Part shown: positions 1-8,220 of the stretch, piece after piece
Layout: each line of letters opens with the position of its first letter
Numbering within the stretch: position 1 is the stretch's first letter
From: Chitinophaga sp. SYP-B3965
GTDB lineage: Bacteria; Bacteroidota; Bacteroidia; Chitinophagales; Chitinophagaceae
Length of the DNA: 64,000 bases
Direction of reading: 5' to 3'
Assembly: GCF_009647655.1 (NCBI RefSeq)
Contig: NZ_WJFD01000003.1
Location: forward strand, 124,001 to 188,000
Translations under genes and position numbers: made by a program
The notes under the pieces: model-generated
Database searches by the model: none
What the model was told of the DNA's origin: nothing
What the model saw: only the letters and a program-made list of their open reading frames with translations

Positions 1-71
1 AAGATATGAGTGTAGCCGATCTCGAAAAATTATTACAACAGATCAAGAACGCTAAAAACGCTGAAAAATGA
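1..71 (+). CDS. 3' end of an upstream gene, probably a BlaI/MecI-type repressor (partial)
   Basis: The frame is open from the first bases and ends at TGA 69-71. The last 22 codons give a hydrophilic helical tail ending QQIKNAKNAEK. The stop overlaps the ATG of the next gene (ATGA at 68-71), which indicates translational coupling. The downstream gene is a BlaR1/M56-like sensor, and such genes usually follow a BlaI/MecI-family winged-helix repressor. The identity is inferred from that neighbour only, because too little of the protein is visible. Confidence 0.5.
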   Translation, partial: DMSVADLEKLLQQIKNAKNAEK

Positions 72-1729
72 CACCGCTCCTTGCCTATCTGGCTAAAGTG
101 ATCATCTGCTCAGGCATCCTGTATGCTTATTATCACCTTGCTTTACGCAATAATCGTTTTCATCAGTGGAACAGGTTTTACCTGTTGCTTTGTACGATAC
201 TTAGTCTGATAGTGCCTTTGCTGCGCATTCCTATTTCTTTTACGCCTGAAGGAACGGATACCATCTTCGTATATACCAGCCAGGTAGTTACGCTCCGCGA
301 GCAGGTGTTCACTCCTGCTAAAGCTTTGCCGGTGTTTCATTTCAACTGGGCTGCTCTGCTGTATGTTATTGTGATAGTTACGTTAGTTGGCAGGCTGTTG
401 TTTGGTTACGGGAAGATATTCCTCCTCATACATAAGAGTCATGTTGAGTTTGTAAAGCCTTACTGGTTTGTATTGTCAGAACATATTACCTCGCCCTTTT
501 CTTTCTTCCGGTATATTTTCTGGAACAACCGGGTGAATGCGGATACATCTGAAGGCCGCCAGATGTTGCGGCATGAGATGGTGCATATGCAGGAAAAACA
601 TAGTACTGACAAACTTTTCATGGAGATCATCACGGCTGTTTGCTGGATCAATCCTTTCTTTCATCTGATCAAACGGGAACTGTCACTTATCCACGAATTC
701 ATTGCTGATAAAAAAGCCGTTGTGAACGGCGATGTGGCGGACTATGCACAAACCATTCTGCAGATGGCTTTGCAAACGAACCGCACGTTCAGCATGACGA
801 ACAATTTCTCACATCAACCTATTAAACGCCGCATCCTTATGCTCACGCAATCACGTAAACTGAGATTCAGCTATTTGCGCAGGTTAATGATCCTTCCCAT
901 AGCCATCATGATATTTTCTTCACTTGCTTTTGTTATCACGGAAGAGAATTTTATTGCTGCACCGTTGGACATTCAGCAAAAGAAGGATAGTACTGTAAAA
1001 CCGCCGCCAGCACCACCTAAACAGAAAATACAGTTCAAACCTGCCCAGAAAAATGGAAAAGAGGTGTTCACTTTTGTGGAGCAGCCTCCTTCTTTTCCCG
1101 GTGGTGATCAGGGTTTGAACAAATACCTCGCTCATACTATCAGGTATCCTCATATGGCTGTGGAGCGAAATGTTGGTGGTACTGTTTTCGTATCTTTTGT
1201 TGTAACCAAAGAAGGTGAGGTTACAGACGTTACAACAGTAGGTAATCCTAAAGGACACGGACTGGAAGAAGAAGCGATCCGTGTAGTGGAAAAAATGCCG
1301 AACTGGACACCGGGTAAACAAAATGGCCAACTGGTAAATGTACAGTTCAACCTTCCTATCCGCTTTACCATGCAGGGTGGCGAGCCTGTTAAGAAAATTT
1401 CGAATGATGGTGCTTACTTAATGGTGGAAGAAATGCCCACTTACCCGGGTGGGGAAGTGGCTATGATGAATTACCTGAGTCAACATGTGAAATATCCGAA
1501 AGAAGCGGTGGCAAAGAAACTGGAAGGTACTGTATATGTAAGCTTTGATATTAATCCTGATGGCTCTGTGAGCAATGCCAAATCTGTACATAAACCCAAA
1601 GATGGCGGACTGGAAGACGAAGCGATCCGTGTAGTGAACGGTATGCCAAAGTGGAATCCGGGCAAGGAAAAAGGAGAACCGGTACGGGTAAAATTTGTAC
1701 TACCTATTTCATTCAAACTTGGTCAATAA
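68..1729 (+). CDS. M56 (BlaR1-like) membrane metallopeptidase with two C-terminal TonB domains
   Basis: This 553-residue protein starts with membrane helices at about residues 3-25, 35-55 and 92-115. A zinc-protease core follows, with HEMVH at 169-173 and HEFIAD at 209-214 supplying the likely zinc ligands. A last helix lies at about 271-292. The periplasmic part holds a proline-rich linker and two TonB C-terminal domains (about 337-435 and 452-553), each with a P-x-FPGG or P-x-YPGG entry and a YP...A motif. BlaR1/MecR1 relatives sense ligands and inactivate a BlaI repressor by proteolysis, and the ATGA overlap with the preceding gene fits such a pair. The TonB domains replace the penicillin-sensor domain, so the ligand is unknown. 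The protein may instead contact outer-membrane receptors. Confidence 0.85.
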   Translation: MTPLLAYLAKVIICSGILYAYYHLALRNNRFHQWNRFYLLLCTILSLIVPLLRIPISFTPEGTDTIFVYTSQVVTLREQVFTPAKALPVFHFNWAALLYVIVIVTLVGRLLFGYGKIFLLIHKSHVEFVKPYWFVLSEHITSPFSFFRYIFWNNRVNADTSEGRQMLRHEMVHMQEKHSTDKLFMEIITAVCWINPFFHLIKRELSLIHEFIADKKAVVNGDVADYAQTILQMALQTNRTFSMTNNFSHQPIKRRILMLTQSRKLRFSYLRRLMILPIAIMIFSSLAFVITEENFIAAPLDIQQKKDSTVKPPPAPPKQKIQFKPAQKNGKEVFTFVEQPPSFPGGDQGLNKYLAHTIRYPHMAVERNVGGTVFVSFVVTKEGEVTDVTTVGNPKGHGLEEEAIRVVEKMPNWTPGKQNGQLVNVQFNLPIRFTMQGGEPVKKISNDGAYLMVEEMPTYPGGEVAMMNYLSQHVKYPKEAVAKKLEGTVYVSFDINPDGSVSNAKSVHKPKDGGLEDEAIRVVNGMPKWNPGKEKGEPVRVKFVLPISFKLGQ

Positions 1730-1737
1730 ATAAAAAA

Positions 1738-1765
1738 GGCCTCAGTTCATCACTGAGGCCTTTTC
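1738..1765. terminator. bidirectional Rho-independent terminator
   Basis: A 9-bp stem (1738-1746 with 1752-1760) and 5-nt loop are flanked by an A run on the left and TTTT on the right. It can serve both convergent genes, the M56 sensor and purM. Confidence 0.9.
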
Positions 1766-1768
1766 ATT

Positions 1769-2947
1769 TTAAGCATATTCAAATGTTCCCTGGGAACTTT
1801 TAACTGTTACCTTTTTAGCAGGACTATCTTCAACCCTACCCACTATCTGCGCATCAATATTGTAAGTCTGGCTGATGCGGATGATATCTTCTGCAATCTC
1901 CTCCGGTACATATAACTCCATCCTGTGGCCCATATTAAACACCTGGTACATTTCTTTCCAGCTGGTGCCGGATTGCTCCTGGATCAGTGAAAACAGCGGC
2001 GGTATGGGGAATAAATTATCCTTGATCACATGCAGGTTGTTGATGAAATGCAGCACTTTGGTTTGTGCGCCACCGCTGCAATGCACCATGCCATTCACTT
2101 GTGAACGGTATTGTTCCAGGATCTGTTTGATCACGGGAGCATAGGTGCGGGTGGGAGATAATACCAGTTTCCCGGCCGTAATGTTACCCACGCCTGGGAT
2201 GTTGATCTGGTCCGTCAGGGCTTTTTTACCGCTGAACACCAATTCTTTGGGGATAGCGGGATCATAGCTTTCAGGGAATTTCTCTGCGATGGTCTTATTA
2301 AAAACATCATGGCGGGCGGAGGTTAATCCGTTACTACCCATGCCACCATTGTATTCTCTTTCATAAGTAGCCTGGCCATAGGAAGATAAACCTACTACCA
2401 CATCTCCTGCTTTAATACGGTCGTTGGAGATCACATCGGCTCTTTTCATACGGCAGGTAACGGTAGAATCCACAATGATGGTCCGTACAATATCTCCCAC
2501 ATCAGCAGTTTCTCCTCCGGTGGAGTAAATGCCCATGCCATAACTCCTCAGTTCTTCCAGGATCTCTTCCGTGCCGTTGATAATAGCAGCGATCACTTCT
2601 CCCGGAACCAGGTTCTTATTCCGGCCGATGGTAGAAGAGAGCAGGATATTATCTGTGGCGCCCACACAAAGCAGGTCGTCTGTATTCATGATAATGGCAT
2701 CCTGGGCAATACCGCGCCAAACACTCAGATCGCCGGTTTCTTTCCAATAGGCGTAGGCGAGGGAAGATTTGGTGCCGGCGCCATCTGCATGCATGATATT
2801 GCACCAGTCTGCATCTCCGCCCAGGATATCCGGGATGATCTTGCAAAAAGCCTGGGGGAATAATCCCTTATCTATATGCCGGATGGCGTTATGCACATCT
2901 TCTTTTCCTGCTGAAACGCCTCTTTGGGCGTAAAGGTTTTGATCCAC
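1769..2947 (-). CDS. purM: phosphoribosylformylglycinamidine cyclo-ligase (AIR synthase)
   Basis: PurM makes aminoimidazole ribotide from FGAM and ATP in purine synthesis. The 392-residue product has the N-terminal YAQRGVSAGKEDVHNAI block typical of Bacteroidota PurM, the HADGAGTK nucleotide/substrate loop, the GGETADVGD motif and a C-terminal AIR-synthase domain. I chose the GTG at 2945-2947 as start. The frame continues upstream to a TTG at 2978-2980, but that codon lies inside a good -7 element (TACTTTTG on the minus strand, 2985-2978) and so would not be transcribed. The gene stands alone, divergent from ribF. Confidence 0.88.
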   Translation of the reverse strand: MDQNLYAQRGVSAGKEDVHNAIRHIDKGLFPQAFCKIIPDILGGDADWCNIMHADGAGTKSSLAYAYWKETGDLSVWRGIAQDAIIMNTDDLLCVGATDNILLSSTIGRNKNLVPGEVIAAIINGTEEILEELRSYGMGIYSTGGETADVGDIVRTIIVDSTVTCRMKRADVISNDRIKAGDVVVGLSSYGQATYEREYNGGMGSNGLTSARHDVFNKTIAEKFPESYDPAIPKELVFSGKKALTDQINIPGVGNITAGKLVLSPTRTYAPVIKQILEQYRSQVNGMVHCSGGAQTKVLHFINNLHVIKDNLFPIPPLFSLIQEQSGTSWKEMYQVFNMGHRMELYVPEEIAEDIIRISQTYNIDAQIVGRVEDSPAKKVTVKSSQGTFEYA

Positions 2948-2977
2948 GATGTTCCTGTATATTAATTGTATGAATTG

Positions 2978-2985
2978 CAAAAGTA
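2978..2985 (-). promoter_or_regulatory. -7 box of purM promoter
   Basis: The minus strand reads TACTTTTG, matching the Bacteroidota TAnnTTTG consensus. It lies 31-38 bases upstream of the GTG start. No clear -33 TTTG is seen at the normal distance. Confidence 0.55.
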
Positions 2986-3014
2986 TTGGAATCCGTTCAA
3001 AACATTTAGATTTG
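2985..3014 (+). promoter_or_regulatory. ribF promoter
   Basis: A -7 box TAGATTTG (3007-3014) is preceded by ATTGG (2985-2989) as a weak -33 element, 17 bases apart. It overlaps the divergent purM -7 box and gives a leader of about 30 nt. Confidence 0.6.
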
Positions 3015-3047
3015 CACCGGCGTTTTTGAAAATATGATCATCTAACG

Positions 3048-3977
3048 ATGCAGGTTCACAGAGATTTACAACAATTGCCCGATTTCAGGAATGCCGTGAT
3101 CACCATCGGTACTTTTGACGGAGTGCATACAGGCCATCAGTACATTTTGCAGCAATTGCAAGAGGCGGCGGAGGCCTGCCATGGAGAAACGGTGATCATT
3201 ACGTTTGACCCGCATCCACGGGAAATACTGGCTCCTCAGAACAAAACAGTCCACCTGCTCACCACACTGGACGAAAAGATACAGTTGCTGGAAAAATGGG
3301 GTATTCATCACCTGGTGGTGGTGCCTTTTACCAAAGCTTTCTCTGAACTTTCTGCCACGGCTTACCTGGAAGACTTCCTCATCAGCACTTTCCGCCCACA
3401 TACTATTATTATAGGATACGATCACCGTTTCGGTCATAACCGGGAAGGGGGATTGGAATTACTGGAGGCGGAACAGCAGAAATTTGGTTTTCAGCTGCTG
3501 GAGATCCCGCAACAGGTGGTACATGACCTTACGGTAAGTTCCACCAAGATCAGGAAGAGTTTGCAGGAAGGCGCTATCCTGCTGGCGAATGAATTACTGG
3601 GTTATCCTTATTTTATTAACGGCACGGTAGTACATGGTGATAAAATGGGCCGGCAACTGGGTTTCCCTACGGCCAATATTTCTTTGAACGACAGTCGTAA
3701 ATTAATTCCTGCCCAGGGTGTGTATGCAGTGATGGTAACGGTAGCCGGCCAGGAATGGAAAGGCGCCCTCAACATCGGTACCCGGCCTACTTTTAATGGC
3801 AGTGAATTAAGGATTGAAGTATTTATCCTTGATTTTAACGAGCAGATCTATGACGCAGCGATCCATGTTTCCTTCATTGAATACATCCGCTCCGATAAGA
3901 AATTTGATTCCGTAGATGCACTGATCGTGCAGATGAAAGATGATGTGGCCAAAGCGCGTGTGATCTTACGGCCGTAA
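3048..3977 (+). CDS. ribF: bifunctional riboflavin kinase / FAD synthetase
   Basis: RibF phosphorylates riboflavin to FMN and adenylylates FMN to FAD in the cytoplasm. The 309-residue length is normal for the family. The N-terminal adenylyltransferase domain starts with GTFDGVHTGH (residues 21-30, HxGH nucleotidyl-transfer motif) and contains the DP-H segment. The C-terminal flavokinase domain, from about residue 185, carries GRQLGFPTAN, the FMN/ATP-binding signature. The gene ends in TTACGGCCGTAA, which reads Leu-Arg-Pro-stop. The same 16-bp string recurs at the end of holA (see the repeat entries). Confidence 0.96.
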   Translation: MQVHRDLQQLPDFRNAVITIGTFDGVHTGHQYILQQLQEAAEACHGETVIITFDPHPREILAPQNKTVHLLTTLDEKIQLLEKWGIHHLVVVPFTKAFSELSATAYLEDFLISTFRPHTIIIGYDHRFGHNREGGLELLEAEQQKFGFQLLEIPQQVVHDLTVSSTKIRKSLQEGAILLANELLGYPYFINGTVVHGDKMGRQLGFPTANISLNDSRKLIPAQGVYAVMVTVAGQEWKGALNIGTRPTFNGSELRIEVFILDFNEQIYDAAIHVSFIEYIRSDKKFDSVDALIVQMKDDVAKARVILRP

Positions 3978-3981
3978 CATC
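3966..3981. repeat. 16-bp direct repeat, left copy
   Basis: TTACGGCCGTAACATC here matches 4694-4709 exactly. Similarity extends to 19 of 20 bases (next bases AGGA versus CGGA). The first 12 bases are a perfect palindrome and encode the last four codons of ribF. The two copies bracket the MNT/HEPN module and start 728 bp apart. Confidence 0.9.
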
Positions 3982-4030
3982 AGGATCAACTAGCTGATTA
4001 TCAATAGATAAAACACAACTGAAAAAGCAT

Positions 4031-4038
4031 TATATTTG
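4031..4038 (+). promoter_or_regulatory. -7 box of the MNT/HEPN module
   Basis: TATATTTG matches TAnnTTTG exactly and ends only 4 bases before the ATG at 4043. The transcript would therefore be leaderless or nearly so. No -33 TTTG is evident. Confidence 0.55.
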
Positions 4039-4042
4039 TATA

Positions 4043-4357
4043 ATGAACTCCGCTGTACATTCCAAAAGCCTTTTACTACATCGTTTATCCACGCACGGGG
4101 ATAAGATAAAGGCATTTGGTGTAAAAGAACTTGGGCTATTTGGTTCTTTCAAGAAAGACACTAACATTCATAATGACAGTGATGTAGATTTCTTAATAGA
4201 ATTTGAAAAGGGTCAAAAGAGTTATGATAATTTTATGGGAGTCTCTACTTATCTGGAAGAACTTCTTGGCAGAAAAGTGGAACTTGTTACACCTCAATCT
4301 TTAAGTAAATACATTGGCCCTCATATATTAAAAGAAGTGGAGCAGGTCAGCCTCTAA
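4043..4357 (+). CDS. mntA: MNT-domain nucleotidyltransferase antitoxin (MntA-like)
   Basis: This 104-residue minimal nucleotidyltransferase has GSF at 34-36 and DSDVD at 45-49, the metal-binding motif of polymerase-beta type transferases. The spacing is GSX11DXD, one residue longer than the usual GSX10DXD. In studied MntA/HepT pairs the antitoxin AMPylates a tyrosine in the RX4HXY motif of its HEPN toxin. The next gene is such a HEPN protein with that motif intact. The module is visibly more AT-rich than ribF and holA and lies between two 16-bp repeats, which suggests it was acquired. Function is assigned by family and pairing. Confidence 0.85.
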   Translation: MNSAVHSKSLLLHRLSTHGDKIKAFGVKELGLFGSFKKDTNIHNDSDVDFLIEFEKGQKSYDNFMGVSTYLEELLGRKVELVTPQSLSKYIGPHILKEVEQVSL

Positions 4358-4364
4358 TTTAGAG

Positions 4365-4682
4365 TTGTTGCAACATATTGCAGAAGAAGTAAACGTCATC
4401 CTGGATGCCACTCATGGCAAAACTAAAACTGAAATGGAAGATGATCCCATTTTAAGCCGGGCAATCATCAGAAGCTTAGAAATCATCGGAGAAGCGACCA
4501 AAAAAATTGACGACGAATTCAGAGCAGATCACCCACACATTGAATGGAAGAAAATGGCCCGTACACGGGATAAGCTGATCCATGATTACTTTGGAGTAGA
4601 TTATGATATTGTTTGGGATATCATAGAAAACAAACTCCCCACTCTAAAGGACTATGTAGATGAGATAATCAACGAACAATAA
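4365..4682 (+). CDS. hepT: HEPN-domain toxin (HepT/DUF86-like)
   Basis: The product is all-helical with SLEIIGEATKKI and RDKLIHDY, a complete RX4HXY motif where R and H form the RNase site and Y is the AMPylation target in studied systems. The only usable start I see is TTG at 4365. The codons before it (reading SNLE) still look like family sequence, and the frame is open back to the TAA at 4329, but it holds no ATG or GTG. HEPN genes usually overlap the MNT stop. Here the start may have been lost or may be non-canonical, so the N-terminus is uncertain and the toxin may be weakly expressed. It ends 11 bp before the convergent holA stop. Confidence 0.8.
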   Translation: MLQHIAEEVNVILDATHGKTKTEMEDDPILSRAIIRSLEIIGEATKKIDDEFRADHPHIEWKKMARTRDKLIHDYFGVDYDIVWDIIENKLPTLKDYVDEIINEQ

Positions 4683-4693
4683 AAAACAAATTT

Positions 4694-4709
4694 TTACGGC
4701 CGTAACATC
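4694..4709. repeat. 16-bp direct repeat, right copy
   Basis: Exact second copy of TTACGGCCGTAACATC. Read on the minus strand, its palindromic part supplies the last four codons of holA (Leu-Arg-Pro-stop), just as the left copy does for ribF on the plus strand. Confidence 0.9.
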
Positions 4710-5692
4710 CGGAATGCCAGTTCCTTCATCAGTTCCCCATCTTCATTTCCACTATCATTGATACCAATGCTGCGCAGGTTGTACTGATGCAACAGCAGGA
4801 TAGCTCTTTCTGCCCCATCAGGGCCAAATTTGCGGGCTGCTGCCAGGTAATCTTTTACGAAAAAAGGATGTACACCAATAGCTGCCGCCATTTCTTTCTC
4901 CCCTCCTTTTACGCCAAACAGCAAACTGATCTTGGCAAAGTAATTATATAAAGCGGGGATCACCATTTGAATAGGTGCTGCTTTGGGATTGGCGGAGAAG
5001 TATTTGATAATGCGCATCACCTTGCCCATATCCTGCATGCCTAAAGCATTCTGCAATTCAAATACATTGTATTCCTTGCTGATGCCCACATACTTTTCAA
5101 TATCACTCTCATCTATCTTCTTGCCGGCGGGCAGGTTCACTTTTAATTTATCTATCTCATTGGCGATACGGGAAAGATCGTTCCCGATATGATCCGCCAG
5201 CAGTACACAGGCTTTTTCTGAAATGCCCAATCCCTGGCTACGCACATAAGCTTCTGCCCAGGCAGGGATCTGGTTATCGTACATTTTTTTTGTGGACAGC
5301 ACCACGCCTTTGTCTTTGATGAGCTTGGCAGTTTTGCTGCGGCCGTCTATCTTTCCCTGTTTATGTGCCACCACAAAAATGGTGGAACCCAGGGGCTGTT
5401 CAATGTAAGTTTCCAGTTTCAGCAGGTCTTTCATGGCCTGCGCTTCTTTGAGGATCACCACCTGGCGTTCTGCGAACATGGGGTAACGGCGGCAGGCATT
5501 CACTACGGTGGCCCAATCCGTATCCTTTCCGTATAATACGGTGAGGTTAAAACCCTGTTCTGCTTCACTGAGCAAATGATGTTCTGCATAGTCCACCACC
5601 TGGTCTATGAAAAAATCCTCCTCCCCTTCCAGCCAGTAAAGCGGCCGGAACTTATTACTCTTCCAATCTTTTATAATATCCTGGTAGTCCAT
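4694..5692 (-). CDS. holA: DNA polymerase III subunit delta
   Basis: HolA is the clamp-loader subunit that opens the beta sliding clamp at replication forks. The 332-residue length and order fit: an N-terminal RecA-like region starting LYWLEGEEDFFIDQ, the FVVAHKQGKIDGRSKTAK central block, and a helical C-terminal collar domain. It follows the exonuclease gene by 7 bp on the same strand, so the two are probably co-transcribed. Its last codons lie in the right copy of the 16-bp repeat. Confidence 0.93.
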   Translation of the reverse strand: MDYQDIIKDWKSNKFRPLYWLEGEEDFFIDQVVDYAEHHLLSEAEQGFNLTVLYGKDTDWATVVNACRRYPMFAERQVVILKEAQAMKDLLKLETYIEQPLGSTIFVVAHKQGKIDGRSKTAKLIKDKGVVLSTKKMYDNQIPAWAEAYVRSQGLGISEKACVLLADHIGNDLSRIANEIDKLKVNLPAGKKIDESDIEKYVGISKEYNVFELQNALGMQDMGKVMRIIKYFSANPKAAPIQMVIPALYNYFAKISLLFGVKGGEKEMAAAIGVHPFFVKDYLAAARKFGPDGAERAILLLHQYNLRSIGINDSGNEDGELMKELAFRMLRP

Positions 5693-5699
5693 CTTAATA

Positions 5700-6431
5700 T
5701 TAAGCTACAATAGAAATTCCATCTTTTTCGATCAAAGGCAATCCTTTGAATTTCAACAACAATTGCGCCACGGTGAGTACGTCTTTCTGACAATAATCTG
5801 CAATCCGCTGTACATCTCCGGTTTCCCAATACACTTTGCCTACCATGCTGCCGTCAATATCATCTTTTGGTGTGGGAACGCCCATCACAGCCGCCAGGAG
5901 TTTGAGGGAGGTATAATTCCGGAACTCTCCAAAACGCCATAACTGCATGGTATCCAGTAAAGGTTGTTCCCAGGGTTTGAAATTATTCACTTGCAGGGAA
6001 ATGGGTAAAGAAAGACCATTAATGAGTGCGCGGCGGCAAATATAGGGAATATCAAATTCGCGGATGTTATGTCCTGCAAATTGAAAACGGGGATGCCGGG
6101 CAAAAAACTTTTGTGTTAGTTCCAAAAAACCGGTCAGCAGTTCTTTTTCGTCATTTCCGTAAAAAGATTTGATACGAAGTTGATAATGACCGTTTTCTGT
6201 ATAGAAAAACCCGGCGGAGATACAAACTATCTTTCCAAACTCTGCGAACAACCCGGCCTTTTCGCTAAAATTTTCGGGGCCATCTTCAGAATCTGGCGCA
6301 GTTTTTGCATTTTTCTCCAACCAGAGTAGCTTAAGCTCGTCAGGCAAGTGTTCAAAGGAGGCAGTGAGGGGTGTTGTCTCTATATCGAGTAGTAATAATT
6401 GATCGAGGGCAACGTTATTTAGCACTGGCAA
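5700..6431 (-). CDS. predicted 3'-5' exonuclease, PolB-like DEDD family
   Basis: This 243-residue RNase H-fold protein has the ExoI motif LLLDIETTPL near residue 14, an ExoII-like GHNIREFDIPYI and an ExoIII-like region YCQKDVLTVAQL. These place it with stand-alone proofreading-type DEDDy exonucleases annotated as PolB-like. It lies directly upstream of holA (7-bp gap), which links it to replication or repair. The exact substrate cannot be read from sequence. Confidence 0.85.
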   Translation of the reverse strand: MPVLNNVALDQLLLLDIETTPLTASFEHLPDELKLLWLEKNAKTAPDSEDGPENFSEKAGLFAEFGKIVCISAGFFYTENGHYQLRIKSFYGNDEKELLTGFLELTQKFFARHPRFQFAGHNIREFDIPYICRRALINGLSLPISLQVNNFKPWEQPLLDTMQLWRFGEFRNYTSLKLLAAVMGVPTPKDDIDGSMVGKVYWETGDVQRIADYCQKDVLTVAQLLLKFKGLPLIEKDGISIVA

Positions 6432-6523
6432 AAGTTTAAAACGTGTAATTTAAGCAAATTTTAACGTTTCAATTTTTCGAAAATTTTACCCATATAAACA
6501 ATCATAAATAAAACACCACTATT

Positions 6524-7489
6524 ATGGCGGAAAACACATTTACAACTGGTACGCCCAGTAATTCCGGACCTGAAAAACCAAAAAGTAGCAAAAACGGAGT
6601 GATTTATGGCGTTCTCATTGCCGCCCTGGTGGGAACCTGGGGGTATATGTTCTACGACAAAAGTCAAACCAGTAAAGAACTGGTAACGAAAGAGAACCAA
6701 TTAGATACACTCAGTACGTCCCGTAATGAGCTGCAATCTGAATACGATGCTGCACAGGCCCGCCTGGATGATCTGATCTCTCAGAACAGCCGGATGGATA
6801 GTCTTGTAAAAAGCAAAGACAAAGAAATTGCAGACATGAAAGGCCGGATCAAAGGTATCCTGAGCAATAAGAACGCAACTGCAGCTGAGCTGGCAGAAGC
6901 AAAACGCCTGATCGATCAATTGAAATCCACTACCGAAGGGTATGTGCAAACAATTGAGCGACTGGAAGGAGAAAAGATCGTGATCACCGGCGAACGTGAT
7001 TATGCCCGTAAAGAGCGTGATTCCGTTGTTACGGTGAAAGACAGTCTGGGTAAGAAGGTAGACCTTGGTTCCGTACTGCATGCGTCCAACATTCAACTGG
7101 CGCCTATCAATGTGAAGCGTAATGGTAAGGAAGAAGTGACTTCCAAGGCTAAACGTGCTGATATGATGCGGGTTTCTTTTGAACTGGATAACCGTATTGC
7201 ACAGGCAGGTGACAAAGAGATCTATGTAGCTATTACTGCTCCTGATGGTTCTCCTCTGGCTGTAGAAGCTTTAGGCAGCGGCCGCTTCACTTTGGAAGAT
7301 GGCACTGAAAAGCTCTACACTGTAAAGAAAGTTGTTGCTTACAGCACAGGTACGGCTCAACCGGTTAGCATGGACTGGAAACAGAACTCTGATTTCAAGG
7401 CCGGCGATTATACCGTAGAAATTTACCATGGTGGCTTCAAAATAGGGGCTGGAAAAGTTCACCTGAAAAAGGGTGGCTTATTTAACTAG
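6524..7489 (+). CDS. membrane-anchored coiled-coil protein of unknown function
   Basis: I do not recognise a named family. The 321-residue product has a short disordered N-terminus, one membrane helix at about residues 27-45, and a long heptad-rich coiled coil at about 50-175 with many Lys, Glu, Asp and Leu. A C-terminal beta-rich globular domain follows (about 180-321) and reads like an Ig-like extracytoplasmic fold. The topology suggests a single-pass anchor with a periplasmic stalk and head. It is monocistronic and followed by a strong terminator. A structural or scaffolding role is a guess. Confidence 0.7.
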   Translation: MAENTFTTGTPSNSGPEKPKSSKNGVIYGVLIAALVGTWGYMFYDKSQTSKELVTKENQLDTLSTSRNELQSEYDAAQARLDDLISQNSRMDSLVKSKDKEIADMKGRIKGILSNKNATAAELAEAKRLIDQLKSTTEGYVQTIERLEGEKIVITGERDYARKERDSVVTVKDSLGKKVDLGSVLHASNIQLAPINVKRNGKEEVTSKAKRADMMRVSFELDNRIAQAGDKEIYVAITAPDGSPLAVEALGSGRFTLEDGTEKLYTVKKVVAYSTGTAQPVSMDWKQNSDFKAGDYTVEIYHGGFKIGAGKVHLKKGGLFN

Positions 7490-7525
7490 GAAACTTTAGA
7501 TAGATATATCCAACATTCATCTGAG

Positions 7526-7557
7526 AAAGGTGCGGCTGTAGTCGCACCTTTTCTTTT
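7526..7557 (+). terminator. Rho-independent terminator
   Basis: A 9-bp stem AAAGGTGCG/CGCACCTTT (7526-7534 with 7543-7551) is followed by TTCTTTTTG. It ends the coiled-coil gene. The remaining bases to 7760 are AT-rich and hold no gene that I can see. Confidence 0.85.
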
Positions 7558-7760
7558 TGTTTGGGGTGGCCGTTTTGGCTCCAACTGATTGTTAAAGATT
7601 GGTTATTGAATAAAAAATATATATAATAATAAAATAAATTTAACTTTCTTTGCGAAGCATTTACGCAGAGTTTTCCCGGTGTGCGTGTTCGAAAATATGC
7701 TGAGACCATTTGCTTGTGAACCTGAATTGCAGGTTAGCCTTTTGAAAACCAGACTAAATT

Positions 7761-8183
7761 ATGGAGCTATTCGATAATATTTATGACATGGCAAACACGA
7801 ATAAAGTAGTTTATGTGATCGATGATGATGAGATCTTCCACTTTATTGTAAAGAAAATGTTCGGTTTACAGGGTTGGGATGTGGCGGTGAATTCTTTTTT
7901 GTCTGCCGAGGATGCCATTGAAGACCTGAATTCTTTTGCAGCCAAAAACCTGCCTTGCCTGATCATCCTGGATATGAACATGCAGCGAATGAACGGGTGG
8001 GATTTTATTGAAGCGTTCCGGGAGTTAAAAACACGCCTCCGGCAGCATGTACCTATTATCATGTGTTCTTCTTCCATGAATATCCAGGATATGGAAAAAG
8101 TGAAGAAAACGCCGGAGTTAATGGCTTATATCACGAAGCCGTTAGACAAATCAAAAATGAAAGTTATCGAAGAATATCTCTGA
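7761..8183 (+). CDS. single-domain response regulator (CheY-like receiver)
   Basis: The 140-residue protein is a receiver domain with no output domain. The acidic pocket is DDD at 21-23, the phospho-acceptor Asp71 lies in LIILDMNM, the switch serines are at 103-105 and the conserved lysine is Lys126 in ITKPLD. Homologues usually begin at the equivalent of Met10 (ATG at 7788), so the first nine residues may not be translated. No histidine kinase is adjacent, so the partner is unknown. It probably acts by protein-protein contact. Confidence 0.88.
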   Translation: MELFDNIYDMANTNKVVYVIDDDEIFHFIVKKMFGLQGWDVAVNSFLSAEDAIEDLNSFAAKNLPCLIILDMNMQRMNGWDFIEAFRELKTRLRQHVPIIMCSSSMNIQDMEKVKKTPELMAYITKPLDKSKMKVIEEYL

Positions 8184-8220
8184 AAAAGAGAGCTAATACC
8201 CAAAAAAGTAACCCATAAAA

